Positions 6,502 to 12,079 of a stretch of 12,079 bases of DNA are shown piece after piece; position 1 is the first letter of the stretch; every line of letters begins with the position of its first letter. The translations under genes were made by a program, and so were the position numbers. The notes beneath the pieces were generated by a model. The model was not told the origin of the DNA. It saw nothing but the letters and a program-made list of their open reading frames with translations, and searched no databases. Source of the stretch: Plastoroseomonas sp036499545 (GTDB taxonomy: Bacteria; Pseudomonadota; Alphaproteobacteria; Acetobacterales; Acetobacteraceae); contig DASYDR010000067.1 of NCBI GenBank assembly GCA_036499545.1, positions 1-12,079 on the forward strand, in the 5' to 3' direction.

Positions 6502-7734
6502 ATGGACCTTCGATTGGTGGGCGCCGGCGTCGCCGCCCTGCGCGAGCACAATCTGGCGCTCGTGCTGCGCCAGATCATCGCCTCCCCCGGCCTCTCCCGG
6601 ACCGAGATCGCCTTGCGCATCGGCCTGACCGATGCGGCTGTCTCGCGCATCACGCGCGACCTCATCGACGCCGGCCTTGTCCACGAAGGGGAAGAGGTTC
6701 CCGCCGAACCGGGACAGCGGGGACGCCGCCATGTCCGCCTGACGCCCAGGGGCAGCGGCGCCGCCTTCCTCGCGGTCAGCCTCACCATCTCCGATCGCCG
6801 CGTCTCCATCATCGATCTCGCGGGGCGCCGGCGCGCCGAGGCGGCACTGCCGCCGGAACTGCCCGTGCACTACGCGATGCTGGTCGACGACCTCGTCGCC
6901 GCGATCCAGGGCCTGCGCGCGCAGACGCGATTGCCGCGCCACCGCCTCCTCGGCATTGCCGTCGCGACCGCGGGGGCGGTCGACCAGGCTTCGGGCCAGG
7001 TCATCGCATCCTCGCTCGGCGCGCTCGAAGGGCATTGCCTGGCCAGCGACCTGTCCGGGCGCCTGCGCCTTCCCGCCATCGTGGAGACCATCGGCAACAC
7101 CTTCGGCCTGGCCGAGGCGCATCGGGCCATGCGCGGCGGCTCACCGGGGATGGCCGGCCCGAGCCTCGTCGTCCATGTCGCATTCGGCCTCGGCGTCAGC
7201 GTGATGCTCGATGGGAAGCCGATCCGCACCAGCAGCGACGAACGGATCGCCGGCCATGTGCCGATCCCGGGCGGATCCAACCGCTGCATCTGCGGCGCGC
7301 GCGGCTGCCTGATGGCGGAGGCGGCCGGATACGGCATCCTGCGCCGGCTGGCCGGCCTGCCCGCGGACGCGCCGGCGCAGAGCTGGAAGGAGATGCGGCC
7401 GGACCTGCTGCGCGATGCAGTGGCCCGGTCCCAGGCCGGCGAGCCCCAGGTGACCGGCGTCATGGCGACGGCCGGACAGCTCTTCGGGCAGCACCTGTTC
7501 GATATCGGGGCCGCGCTGGCGCCCCGCCGCGTCATGCTCGGCGGCCCGCTCTCCCTCGCCACCGCCTTCGTCGATGGCGTGCGCCGGGGGCTGGCCGGCG
7601 CCTATGCGCGCGTCGGCGCCGCGCCGCCATCGCTGCAGGTCGCGGCGGTCGATTACCTCCAGGCCACGGAAATCCTGGCCATCGAGGAATTCGCCCTGCG
7701 CCGCCCGCTGGCGCTGCACCCAAAGGCCGCTTGA
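6502..7734 (+). CDS. ROK-family transcriptional regulator
   Basis: This 410-residue regulator has the NagC/Mlc/XylR layout: an N-terminal winged helix-turn-helix (about 15-65, with LSRTEIALRIGLTDAAVSRIT as the helix-turn-helix), a basic wing (QRGRRHVRL, 72-80) and a ROK sugar-kinase-like domain from about 88. The ROK zinc site is intact: GHVPIPGG (251-258) followed by CICGARGC with Cys262, Cys264 and Cys269. The sugar-kinase catalytic END motif is not: the corresponding stretch reads VETIGNTFGLAEA (194-206), so the usual Asp is gone and kinase activity is not expected, as in other ROK repressors. The effector is probably a sugar or sugar-like ligand but may have diverged. No Shine-Dalgarno precedes the ATG (see the promoter entry). 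It precedes the cyclase by 55 nt on the same strand and diverges from the MFS gene, so both are plausible targets. Confidence 0.9.
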   Translation: MDLRLVGAGVAALREHNLALVLRQIIASPGLSRTEIALRIGLTDAAVSRITRDLIDAGLVHEGEEVPAEPGQRGRRHVRLTPRGSGAAFLAVSLTISDRRVSIIDLAGRRRAEAALPPELPVHYAMLVDDLVAAIQGLRAQTRLPRHRLLGIAVATAGAVDQASGQVIASSLGALEGHCLASDLSGRLRLPAIVETIGNTFGLAEAHRAMRGGSPGMAGPSLVVHVAFGLGVSVMLDGKPIRTSSDERIAGHVPIPGGSNRCICGARGCLMAEAAGYGILRRLAGLPADAPAQSWKEMRPDLLRDAVARSQAGEPQVTGVMATAGQLFGQHLFDIGAALAPRRVMLGGPLSLATAFVDGVRRGLAGAYARVGAAPPSLQVAAVDYLQATEILAIEEFALRRPLALHPKAA

Positions 7735-7748
7735 TGGCCCCGCGATAA

Positions 7749-7765
7749 TTGCTTACCGTCCGCAA
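7749..7765 (+). promoter_or_regulatory. TTGC-N9-GCAA motif upstream of the cyclase, shared with the tctC promoter
   Basis: TTGCTTACCGTCCGCAA sits in the 55-bp ROK-cyclase gap, 25 nt before the cyclase start, with inverted TTGC/GCAA ends. A near-copy (13 of 17 identical, the other four all transitions) lies at 11466-11482 in the tctC promoter. It could be an operator for a shared regulator. A match of this quality between two short gaps is not far above chance, so confidence is moderate at best. Confidence 0.35.
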
Positions 7766-7776
7766 CCATATCAGCC

Positions 7777-7784
7777 AGGGGAGG
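7777..7784 (+). promoter_or_regulatory. Strong ribosome-binding site that sets a GTG start for the cyclase
   Basis: AGGGGAGG lies 5 nt before the GTG at 7790. The frame is open much further upstream (back into the ROK gene), and no ATG lies near the family N-terminus, so this site is what decides the start. Confidence 0.75.
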
Positions 7785-7789
7785 TTGCC

Positions 7790-8479
7790 GTGGAGCTCAT
7801 CGATCTCAGCCGCGAGATTCACCACAAGATGCAGCGATTGGTGAACCATCCGACGATCGAGGTGTATCCGTTCAGCACCCATGACGAGCAGCGCGTGGCG
7901 GATGGCTACGCCTTCTCCTCCGCCACCATGGTGCTGCACATGGGCGACCATGGCGGCACGCATGTCGATGCCCCGGTGCATTTCGACGCCCGGCCCGGCG
8001 CGCAGACGGTGGACGAGATGCCGCTCGAGACCTTCTTCACCGAGGCGGTCTGCCTCGACCTCACCCATGTTCCCGACCGCACCGACATCACCATCGCGGA
8101 TCTGGAGGCCGCGGAGCGCAAGGCCGGGGTGCCGATCCAGCCGAAGGACACGGTCCTGCTCTACACCGGCTTCTACAAGCGCGCCGCCGGCACGGAAGGC
8201 TACATCACCGACTTCCCCGGCCTGACCAAGGAGAGCGCCACCTGGCTCGGCCGCAAGGGCATCACCGCCTTCAGCGTGGAATCGGTCAGCCCGGGCCGGC
8301 CGGGGCGGAACAATTTCGAGGTGCACCACGTCTGCCGCGACCTCGGCTTCACGCATTACGAAGGGGTGGTCAACCTCGACAAGGTCGTCGGCCGCGGCCG
8401 CTTCCGCTTCATCGCCTTCCCGCTGCGCATCCGCGCCGGCACCGGCAGCCCGGTCCGCGCCGTGGCCTGGCTGTCGTGA
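7790..8479 (+). CDS. Cyclase-family metal-dependent hydrolase (kynurenine formamidase / isatin hydrolase fold)
   Basis: This 229-residue cyclase-family enzyme opens cyclic amides or cleaves formamides using bound divalent metal; known relatives include KynB kynurenine formamidase and isatin hydrolase. The N-terminus IDLSREIHHKM is typical. The metal/catalytic signature HGGTHVDAPVHF spans residues 54-65, supplying His54, His58, Asp60 and His64. The second half provides a further His/Glu pair (His179-His180 and Glu191 in GFTHYEGVVNLD), spaced as in KynB. The start is the GTG at 7790, chosen for its ribosome site. The next gene, an amidase, overlaps it by 4 bp (GTGA), so the two are translationally coupled and probably act in sequence on one compound. 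It lies just downstream of a ROK regulator. Family is certain; no tryptophan-pathway neighbours are present, so kynurenine is not implied. Confidence 0.9.
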   Translation: MELIDLSREIHHKMQRLVNHPTIEVYPFSTHDEQRVADGYAFSSATMVLHMGDHGGTHVDAPVHFDARPGAQTVDEMPLETFFTEAVCLDLTHVPDRTDITIADLEAAERKAGVPIQPKDTVLLYTGFYKRAAGTEGYITDFPGLTKESATWLGRKGITAFSVESVSPGRPGRNNFEVHHVCRDLGFTHYEGVVNLDKVVGRGRFRFIAFPLRIRAGTGSPVRAVAWLS

Positions 8480-9837
8480 CGGCGGACCCCGCCTGGGCGC
8501 TGGATGCCACCGGGCTGGCCGCGTCCTACCGCGCGGGGCGGCTCGATCCCGTCGCCGTGCTGGAGGCCTGCCTCGCGCGCGCCGAGGCGACCAACCCGGC
8601 GCTCAATGCGATCGTCACCTTCGACCGCGACGGGGCGCTGGCCGCCGCGGCGGCCAGCGCCGCGCGCTGGCGCGCCGGCACGCCGCTCGGCCCCTTCGAC
8701 GGCGTGCCGATCACGGTGAAGGACAACCTTTTCGTCGGCGGCCTGCGCGCGACCTGGGGCAGCCGGCTATACGGCGAGCATGTCGCGCCGCGCGACGACA
8801 TCCCGGTGGCCAGGCTGCGCGCCGCCGGTGCCGTCATCCTGGGCAAGACCAACACCCCGGAACTCGCCCTGGCGGGCTTCACCGACAATCCGCTGTTCGG
8901 ATCGACCGGCAATCCCTGGGCGCCGGACCGCCAGCCGGGCGGATCGAGCGGCGGCGCGGTCGCGGCCGTGGCGGCCGGGATGGCGCCGGTCGCCATCGCG
9001 ACCGATGCCGGCGGATCGCTGCGCCGGCCGGCCGGGCATGCCGGCGTCGCGACCATCAAGCCGACGCCCGGCCATGTGCCGCGCCGCTGGGGCTTCCCGC
9101 CGCTCGCCGCGGATTTCCAGGTGATCGGCCCCATCGCGCGGAGCGTGCGGGACCTGCGGCACGCGCTGGCGCTGATCGGCGATGCGCGGCCGGCGCCGCC
9201 GACGCCGCTGCTGCTGCGCATCCGCGCCGTGCGGCGATGCGGCGCGGCGCCGGTCGATCCCGGCGTGCTCGACGCCTTCGACGATGCGCTGGAGGTGCTG
9301 CGCGGGTTGGGCCACACGGTGGAGGAGGTCGCGGCGCCCTGGGACCCGGATGAGGTCGGCGCGCTGTTCGCGGCCATCGCCTCGGTCGGCGTCGCGCGCG
9401 CGGTCGTGGGCCATGCCGGCTGGGAGGATCGGGTGACGCCCGCGATCCGCGCGCAGGCGGAAGCGGGCCTCGCCATGCCGGGGATCGGCTATCTGCACGC
9501 GCTGGACCGGATCGCCGCCCTGCGCGCGGCGCTCGGGGACTGGATGGCCGAAGCGGATGTGGTCGCCACCCCCTCCGCCGCGGTGCTGCCCTGGCCGCGG
9601 GACCAGGCCGGCCCCGCGATGGTGGACGGCGTCGCCACGGGGCCGCGCGCCGCCGCCATCTATGCGACGGTGGTCAACCTCGCGGCGCTGCCCGCCGTGG
9701 TGGTCCCCTCCACCCCGGTCGAAGGGCTGCCGACCGGCCTGCAGCTCATCGGGCCGGCCTTCCGCGAGGCGATGCTGCTCGACCTCGCGGAAGCCTTCGA
9801 ACGGGCGAAGCCCTGGCAGAAGCTCGCCCCGCTCTGA
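8476..9837 (+). CDS. Amidase-signature family hydrolase
   Basis: This 453-residue member of the amidase-signature family hydrolyses carboxamide bonds, releasing ammonia or an amine. The Ser-cisSer-Lys triad is complete: Lys82 in GVPITVKDN (76-84), cis-Ser157 in PGGSSGG (154-160) and nucleophile Ser181 in DAGGSLRRPA (177-186). The glycine-rich signature around 154-186 and the IKPTPGHVP segment that follows are canonical. Length is normal and there is no signal peptide, so it is cytosolic. It lacks GatB-type neighbours and is not expected to be GatA. It starts at a GTG overlapping the cyclase stop (GTGA) with no independent strong ribosome site, so expression depends on the cyclase. Together the two suggest ring opening or deformylation followed by amide cleavage; the order and substrate are inferred. 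The stop lies 6 bp from the stop of the convergent GAF gene. Confidence 0.92.
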   Translation: MTADPAWALDATGLAASYRAGRLDPVAVLEACLARAEATNPALNAIVTFDRDGALAAAAASAARWRAGTPLGPFDGVPITVKDNLFVGGLRATWGSRLYGEHVAPRDDIPVARLRAAGAVILGKTNTPELALAGFTDNPLFGSTGNPWAPDRQPGGSSGGAVAAVAAGMAPVAIATDAGGSLRRPAGHAGVATIKPTPGHVPRRWGFPPLAADFQVIGPIARSVRDLRHALALIGDARPAPPTPLLLRIRAVRRCGAAPVDPGVLDAFDDALEVLRGLGHTVEEVAAPWDPDEVGALFAAIASVGVARAVVGHAGWEDRVTPAIRAQAEAGLAMPGIGYLHALDRIAALRAALGDWMAEADVVATPSAAVLPWPRDQAGPAMVDGVATGPRAAAIYATVVNLAALPAVVVPSTPVEGLPTGLQLIGPAFREAMLLDLAEAFERAKPWQKLAPL

Positions 9838-9843
9838 GCCGGC

Positions 9844-10458
9844 TCAATTGCCGGTGCGGCGCACCGGCAGCCCGGCGGTGTCCATCCTGCCGAGCCATTC
9901 CGGCCCGCCATGCGCGACGAAGAGCGCCGCGGCGAGGCCGGCGAAGGCTGTCTGCGCCGCCAGGTCGCGTTCGCCGAAGGTGCCGCGCGCCGCGTTCGCG
10001 CAGATGATCACGCCAAGATAGGCGTCCTGCCACAGCATCGGCGTGAACATCGAGGACCCGGCCCGGAACGCCTGCAGGATCTTCACGAAGCTCGCATGCA
10101 GCGTGGTGTCGTGCAGCACCATCGGCCGGCGGGTCGCCGCGACATGGCCGGGATGGCCGAGCGCGATGTCCACCAGTTCGTGCCGCTGCTCGGCGGGGAA
10201 GTTCACCGGCGCGCCGATCAGGTGATGCCGCCCGTCCGGCATCCGCAGGAAGACGGCGCAGGCGCTGGTGACCGCGGGCGGCGGATCGTCCCGGAAGGCC
10301 CGCGGCGCGAGCGCCGCGGACCTGTCGCCGAGCAGCGCCGGCAGCGTGCGGGTCACGCACCACAAGGCTTCCTCCGGGCCTTCGGCGGCGCCGGCCTCGG
10401 CCGCCACGCGCGTCAGCGCCAGCAGCGCGTCATGGGACAGTTCGAGCGTGTTCTGCAT
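9844..10458 (-). CDS. Stand-alone GAF-domain protein
   Basis: This 204-residue protein contains one GAF domain and no visible output domain (no HTH, kinase, GGDEF or AAA motif). An N-terminal helix (LSHDALLALTRVAAEAG, 7-23) precedes it; the domain runs from about 28 to 182, with the characteristic later half SSMFTPMLWQDAYLGVIICANA (135-156) and GTFGERDLAAQTAFAGLAAALF (159-180), then a short basic tail ending RRTGN. GAF domains bind small molecules or sense redox and mediate dimers. Here it follows tctC by 7 nt, with its ribosome site (AGGTGG) overlapping the tctC stop region, so receptor and GAF protein are made together. It might sense the transported solute or partner with a regulator encoded elsewhere. 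It converges tail-to-tail on the amidase. Fold call good; role unknown. Confidence 0.8.
   Translation of the reverse strand: MQNTLELSHDALLALTRVAAEAGAAEGPEEALWCVTRTLPALLGDRSAALAPRAFRDDPPPAVTSACAVFLRMPDGRHHLIGAPVNFPAEQRHELVDIALGHPGHVAATRRPMVLHDTTLHASFVKILQAFRAGSSMFTPMLWQDAYLGVIICANAARGTFGERDLAAQTAFAGLAAALFVAHGGPEWLGRMDTAGLPVRRTGN
9849..9869. terminator. Hairpin at the amidase/GAF convergent junction
   Basis: TGCCGGTGC (9849-9857) pairs perfectly with GCACCGGCA (9861-9869) over a GGC loop. It lies 11 nt past the amidase stop, inside the last codons of the GAF gene. The 10-bp palindrome GAGCCGGCTC (9836-9845) spans the two stop codons. Either could end transcription of the amidase operon; no T-run follows. 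Confidence 0.4.
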
Positions 10459-10465
10459 GCGCCAC

Positions 10466-11419
10466 CTATCGGAGGAGATTGAGTTGCCGCGCGACGGCGC
10501 CGAGCGCTTCGTATTCGGCGTGGATGGACGCGGCGAAGGCGTCGCCGGTCTCGATCTGCAGCACCGCCGCCTGCTGCGCCATGAGGGTGGCGAATTCGGG
10601 CCGGTGCGCCGCCTCGGTGAAGGCGGCGGTCAGGCGCGCGAGCCGGTCGGCCGGCACCTCGCGCGGGGCGATCAATCCCCACCAGATGGTGACCGCCATC
10701 TCGGCATGGCCGATGCTCGCCAGGCCCTGGCTGCCCGGCACCTCGGGCGAACCCTCCGCGGTCGTGAGCATCAGGCACCGGGCCGTCCCCGCCTGCAGGG
10801 CGGAGACCACGCCGGTCAGCGAGCCGCCATAGAAGGTGATGTGGCCGCCGAGGAACGCCGGCAGCGTCTGCCCCGCCCCCTGGAACGGCACCGCGGTCAG
10901 GTCGAGGCCAAGCTGCCGCCACACGCGTTCGACGCCCAGGTGCATCACGCCGCCCATGCCTTCGTTGCCCCAGGTGTACTGACCGGGATTGGCGCGGATG
11001 CGGTCCACCATCTCCGTCAGGTTCGCGGCCGGGAAATCCGGGCGGGCACAGATCGCGAAGGGGGAATAGCCGACGCGGAGCACCGGCGTGTAGCTGTCGG
11101 GCCGATACCGCGCACCGAGCGTGTGCGGCGCCGCGGTGAGCGGCGTGTTCCAGACGAAGCCGAGGGTATGGCCGTCCGGCCGGGCATCGACCACGGCCTG
11201 GGTGCCGATGGTGCCGCTGCCGCCGGGCCGGTTCTCGACGATGATCGGCTGGCCGAGCGAGCCGCCGATCAGCTCGACGAGCTTGCGCGCGAAGATATCG
11301 GTGCCGCCGCCGGGGTTGACGGGCACGATGATCCGGATCGGCCGATCCGGGAATGACTGCGCCAGGGTGGGCGAGACCAGGATGCCGGCGAGACAGGCCA
11401 GCAAGGTGCGAAACAGCAT
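10466..11419 (-). CDS. tctC: TctC/Bug-family periplasmic solute receptor
   Basis: This 317-residue extracytoplasmic solute-binding receptor belongs to the Bug/TctC family, which captures carboxylates and related small solutes for TTT permeases. A signal peptide occupies residues 1-20 (hydrophobic LLACLAGILVSPTLA, probable cut after Ala20). The mature protein opens with the family pattern FPDRPIRIIVPVNPGGGTD (23-41), then ENRPGGSGTIG (62-72), HLGVERVWRQLGLDLTAVPFQGAG (160-183) and GGHITFYGG (191-199). The GGxxD loop (Asp41) and the NRPGGSG loop are the usual ligand-contact regions. A good GGAGGG ribosome site precedes the ATG. It is first in a tctC-GAF pair and has no permease genes attached; the only tctBA in view is about 9 kb away on the same strand. 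Bug receptors are often orphans, so it could serve that permease or one elsewhere. Confidence 0.93.
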   Translation of the reverse strand: MLFRTLLACLAGILVSPTLAQSFPDRPIRIIVPVNPGGGTDIFARKLVELIGGSLGQPIIVENRPGGSGTIGTQAVVDARPDGHTLGFVWNTPLTAAPHTLGARYRPDSYTPVLRVGYSPFAICARPDFPAANLTEMVDRIRANPGQYTWGNEGMGGVMHLGVERVWRQLGLDLTAVPFQGAGQTLPAFLGGHITFYGGSLTGVVSALQAGTARCLMLTTAEGSPEVPGSQGLASIGHAEMAVTIWWGLIAPREVPADRLARLTAAFTEAAHRPEFATLMAQQAAVLQIETGDAFAASIHAEYEALGAVARQLNLLR

Positions 11420-11458
11420 GATGGACCCTCCATAACGTTCGGCCGCGGCGTGACGTCC

Positions 11459-11486
11459 TTCTTATTTGCCTACCATCTGTAATCAA
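11459..11486 (-). promoter_or_regulatory. Candidate sigma70-type promoter for tctC-GAF
   Basis: On the minus strand TTGATT (11486-11481) and TAAGAA (11464-11459) are spaced by 16 nt in the most AT-rich patch of the right half, giving a leader of about 30 nt before the tctC ATG. The 17-bp motif shared with the cyclase upstream region fills the space between the two boxes. Confidence 0.45.
11466..11482 (-). promoter_or_regulatory. Second copy of the cyclase-upstream motif, within the tctC promoter
   Basis: On the plus strand it reads TTGCCTACCATCTGTAA, differing from the copy at 7749-7765 only by four transitions. It covers the spacer of the predicted tctC promoter, a position where a bound repressor would block transcription. 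Orientation relative to its gene is opposite to the cyclase copy, which would matter little for a dimeric regulator. Confidence 0.35.
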
Positions 11487-11697
11487 TAATGCGGCCGATG
11501 GGAAGAGCGGCGGGGCGACCTTCGCGCCGATCGCCAGGGCCCGGCCCGTCATGCTGCGTCGCGGCATGCGCGGCGCGGGCAACCATCGGCGGCTTCCGGG
11601 CATTGCTCGCGCAGGCGTCAGCGCCACCACGTCGCGGATGCCGCGCATCCGTGCCACCTTGGCCTGACCGAATCGCACCATGCGCAGGAGAGACCGC
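11487..11697. other. Divergent spacer between tctC and the small secreted protein gene
   Basis: No gene is supported here: frames on both strands lack ribosome sites and family resemblance. It contains one clear inverted repeat, CGGATGC-CGC-GCATCCG (11635-11651), about 47 bp before the next start. No convincing -35/-10 for the rightward gene was found. Confidence 0.5.
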
Positions 11698-11997
11698 ATG
11701 CCGCTGACGACGCCCCTCACCCGACCCGGATTGCTGCGCCGCGGTCTGGTGCTTCTCACCCTGCTGGCCGGCCTCGGCATCGGCGCGGTGCCGGCACCCG
11801 CCGCCGCCGGGCCGAGCCTGATCCCCCTCGCCGTCGTGACCGATACGGCCGCGGCGGCGGGCCCGCTGGAACAGGTGCAGTATCGCCGGCCGTATCGGCG
11901 CTACTACCGCCGGCCGTATGCGCGGCCGCATTATCGCCCCTATTACCGGCCGCACCGCTTCTACCAGCCGCCGCGGCGGCATTATCGCCGGTATTGA
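11698..11997 (+). CDS. Small exported Arg/Tyr/Pro-rich protein
   Basis: This is a 99-residue protein with an N-terminal signal sequence (basic RPGLLRR, then hydrophobic GLVLLTLLAGLGIGAV, and a likely cut near APAAA about residue 37). The C-terminal 39 residues are made almost only of Arg, Tyr, Pro and His in loose repeats (RRPYRRYYRRPY, RPHYRPYYRPH). The ATG at 11698 is preferred over one 18 nt upstream because AGGAGAGA (11686-11693) is placed correctly for it. The mature protein would be strongly cationic and aromatic, probably disordered, with possible binding to envelope polysaccharide, lipid A or nucleic acid. Similar short signal-plus-YRP tails occur as hypothetical proteins in Alphaproteobacteria; no function is known to me. 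The signal peptide and clean ribosome site make it a real gene despite its composition. Confidence 0.72.
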   Translation: MPLTTPLTRPGLLRRGLVLLTLLAGLGIGAVPAPAAAGPSLIPLAVVTDTAAAAGPLEQVQYRRPYRRYYRRPYARPHYRPYYRPHRFYQPPRRHYRRY

Positions 11998-12007
11998 GGC
12001 GATCCCC

Positions 12008-12051
12008 GCGGGGGGCTGGGCCATGCGCCCCGTCCCCCGCGCCTGCGTTTT
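12008..12051 (+). terminator. GC hairpin followed by a short T-run after the small secreted protein gene
   Basis: GCGGGGG (12008-12014) pairs with CCCCCGC (12034-12040), and inside it GGGC (12018-12021) pairs with GCCC (12027-12030). TTTT follows at 12048-12051. The stem begins 10 nt past the stop codon. The T-run is short and 7 nt from the stem, so it is a weak intrinsic terminator at best. The remaining 28 bases to the window edge show nothing recognisable. Confidence 0.45.
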
Positions 12052-12079
12052 GCCCGCGCCGGACCGCGGCCGCGCCAGG

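Noticed and set aside
11489..11707. 72-codon plus-strand frame upstream of the small secreted protein
   Set aside because: No ribosome site, Pro/Arg/Ala/Cys-biased composition and overlap with the next gene's start; better read as spacer.
10413..11780. 455-codon minus-strand frame overlapping tctC
   Set aside because: It runs out of frame through tctC, which has a signal peptide and complete family motifs in its own frame.
11470..12024. 184-codon minus-strand frame opposite the small secreted protein
   Set aside because: It lacks a ribosome site and any domain; the plus-strand frame has a signal peptide and a well-placed Shine-Dalgarno.

Overview
The window is uniformly GC-rich, with strong G/C bias at third codon positions. 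It is dense with tripartite tricarboxylate transporter (TTT) parts, acyl-CoA enzymes, a ROK regulator and small-molecule hydrolases. This mix suits a metabolically versatile alphaproteobacterium; Acetobacteraceae (Roseomonas-like) is my best guess, although some Betaproteobacteria are also rich in TctC-type proteins. No rRNA, tRNA, transposase or CRISPR array is visible, so it looks like chromosomal accessory catabolism and not a mobile element.

Left block (1-2643, minus strand): an operon reads leftwards as a gluconate-5-dehydrogenase-like SDR, then tctB, then tctA, which runs off the left edge. It has no adjacent tctC. A divergent spacer rich in short palindromes (2644-2917) separates it from a plus-strand pair: a thiolase-fold protein whose usual nucleophilic Cys position reads Ser, and an OB-fold (DUF35) partner whose zinc-ribbon cysteines are mostly lost (2918-4494). 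This pair resembles the thiolase/DUF35 complexes of acyl-CoA and steroid side-chain metabolism. A 9-bp perfect hairpin closes the convergent junction that follows.

Middle block (4547-6337, minus strand): a small membrane-anchored DUF883/ElaB-like protein and an MFS exporter. Between them lie two tandem ~54-bp palindromic repeats and a remnant of a third.

Right block: a ROK regulator diverges from the MFS gene and is followed by a metal-dependent cyclase-family hydrolase and an amidase-signature hydrolase with a 4-bp overlap (6502-9837, plus). Converging on them is a minus-strand tctC-GAF pair (11419-9844). A 17-bp AT-richer motif upstream of the cyclase has a close counterpart (13/17 identical, all differences transitions) in the tctC promoter. 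This raises the possibility that the orphan solute receptor and the two hydrolases answer to the same regulator: capture of a solute, entry through a TTT permease, then opening or hydrolysis of a cyclic or amide compound. The window ends with a small secreted Arg/Tyr/Pro-rich protein and a GC hairpin followed by a short T-run.
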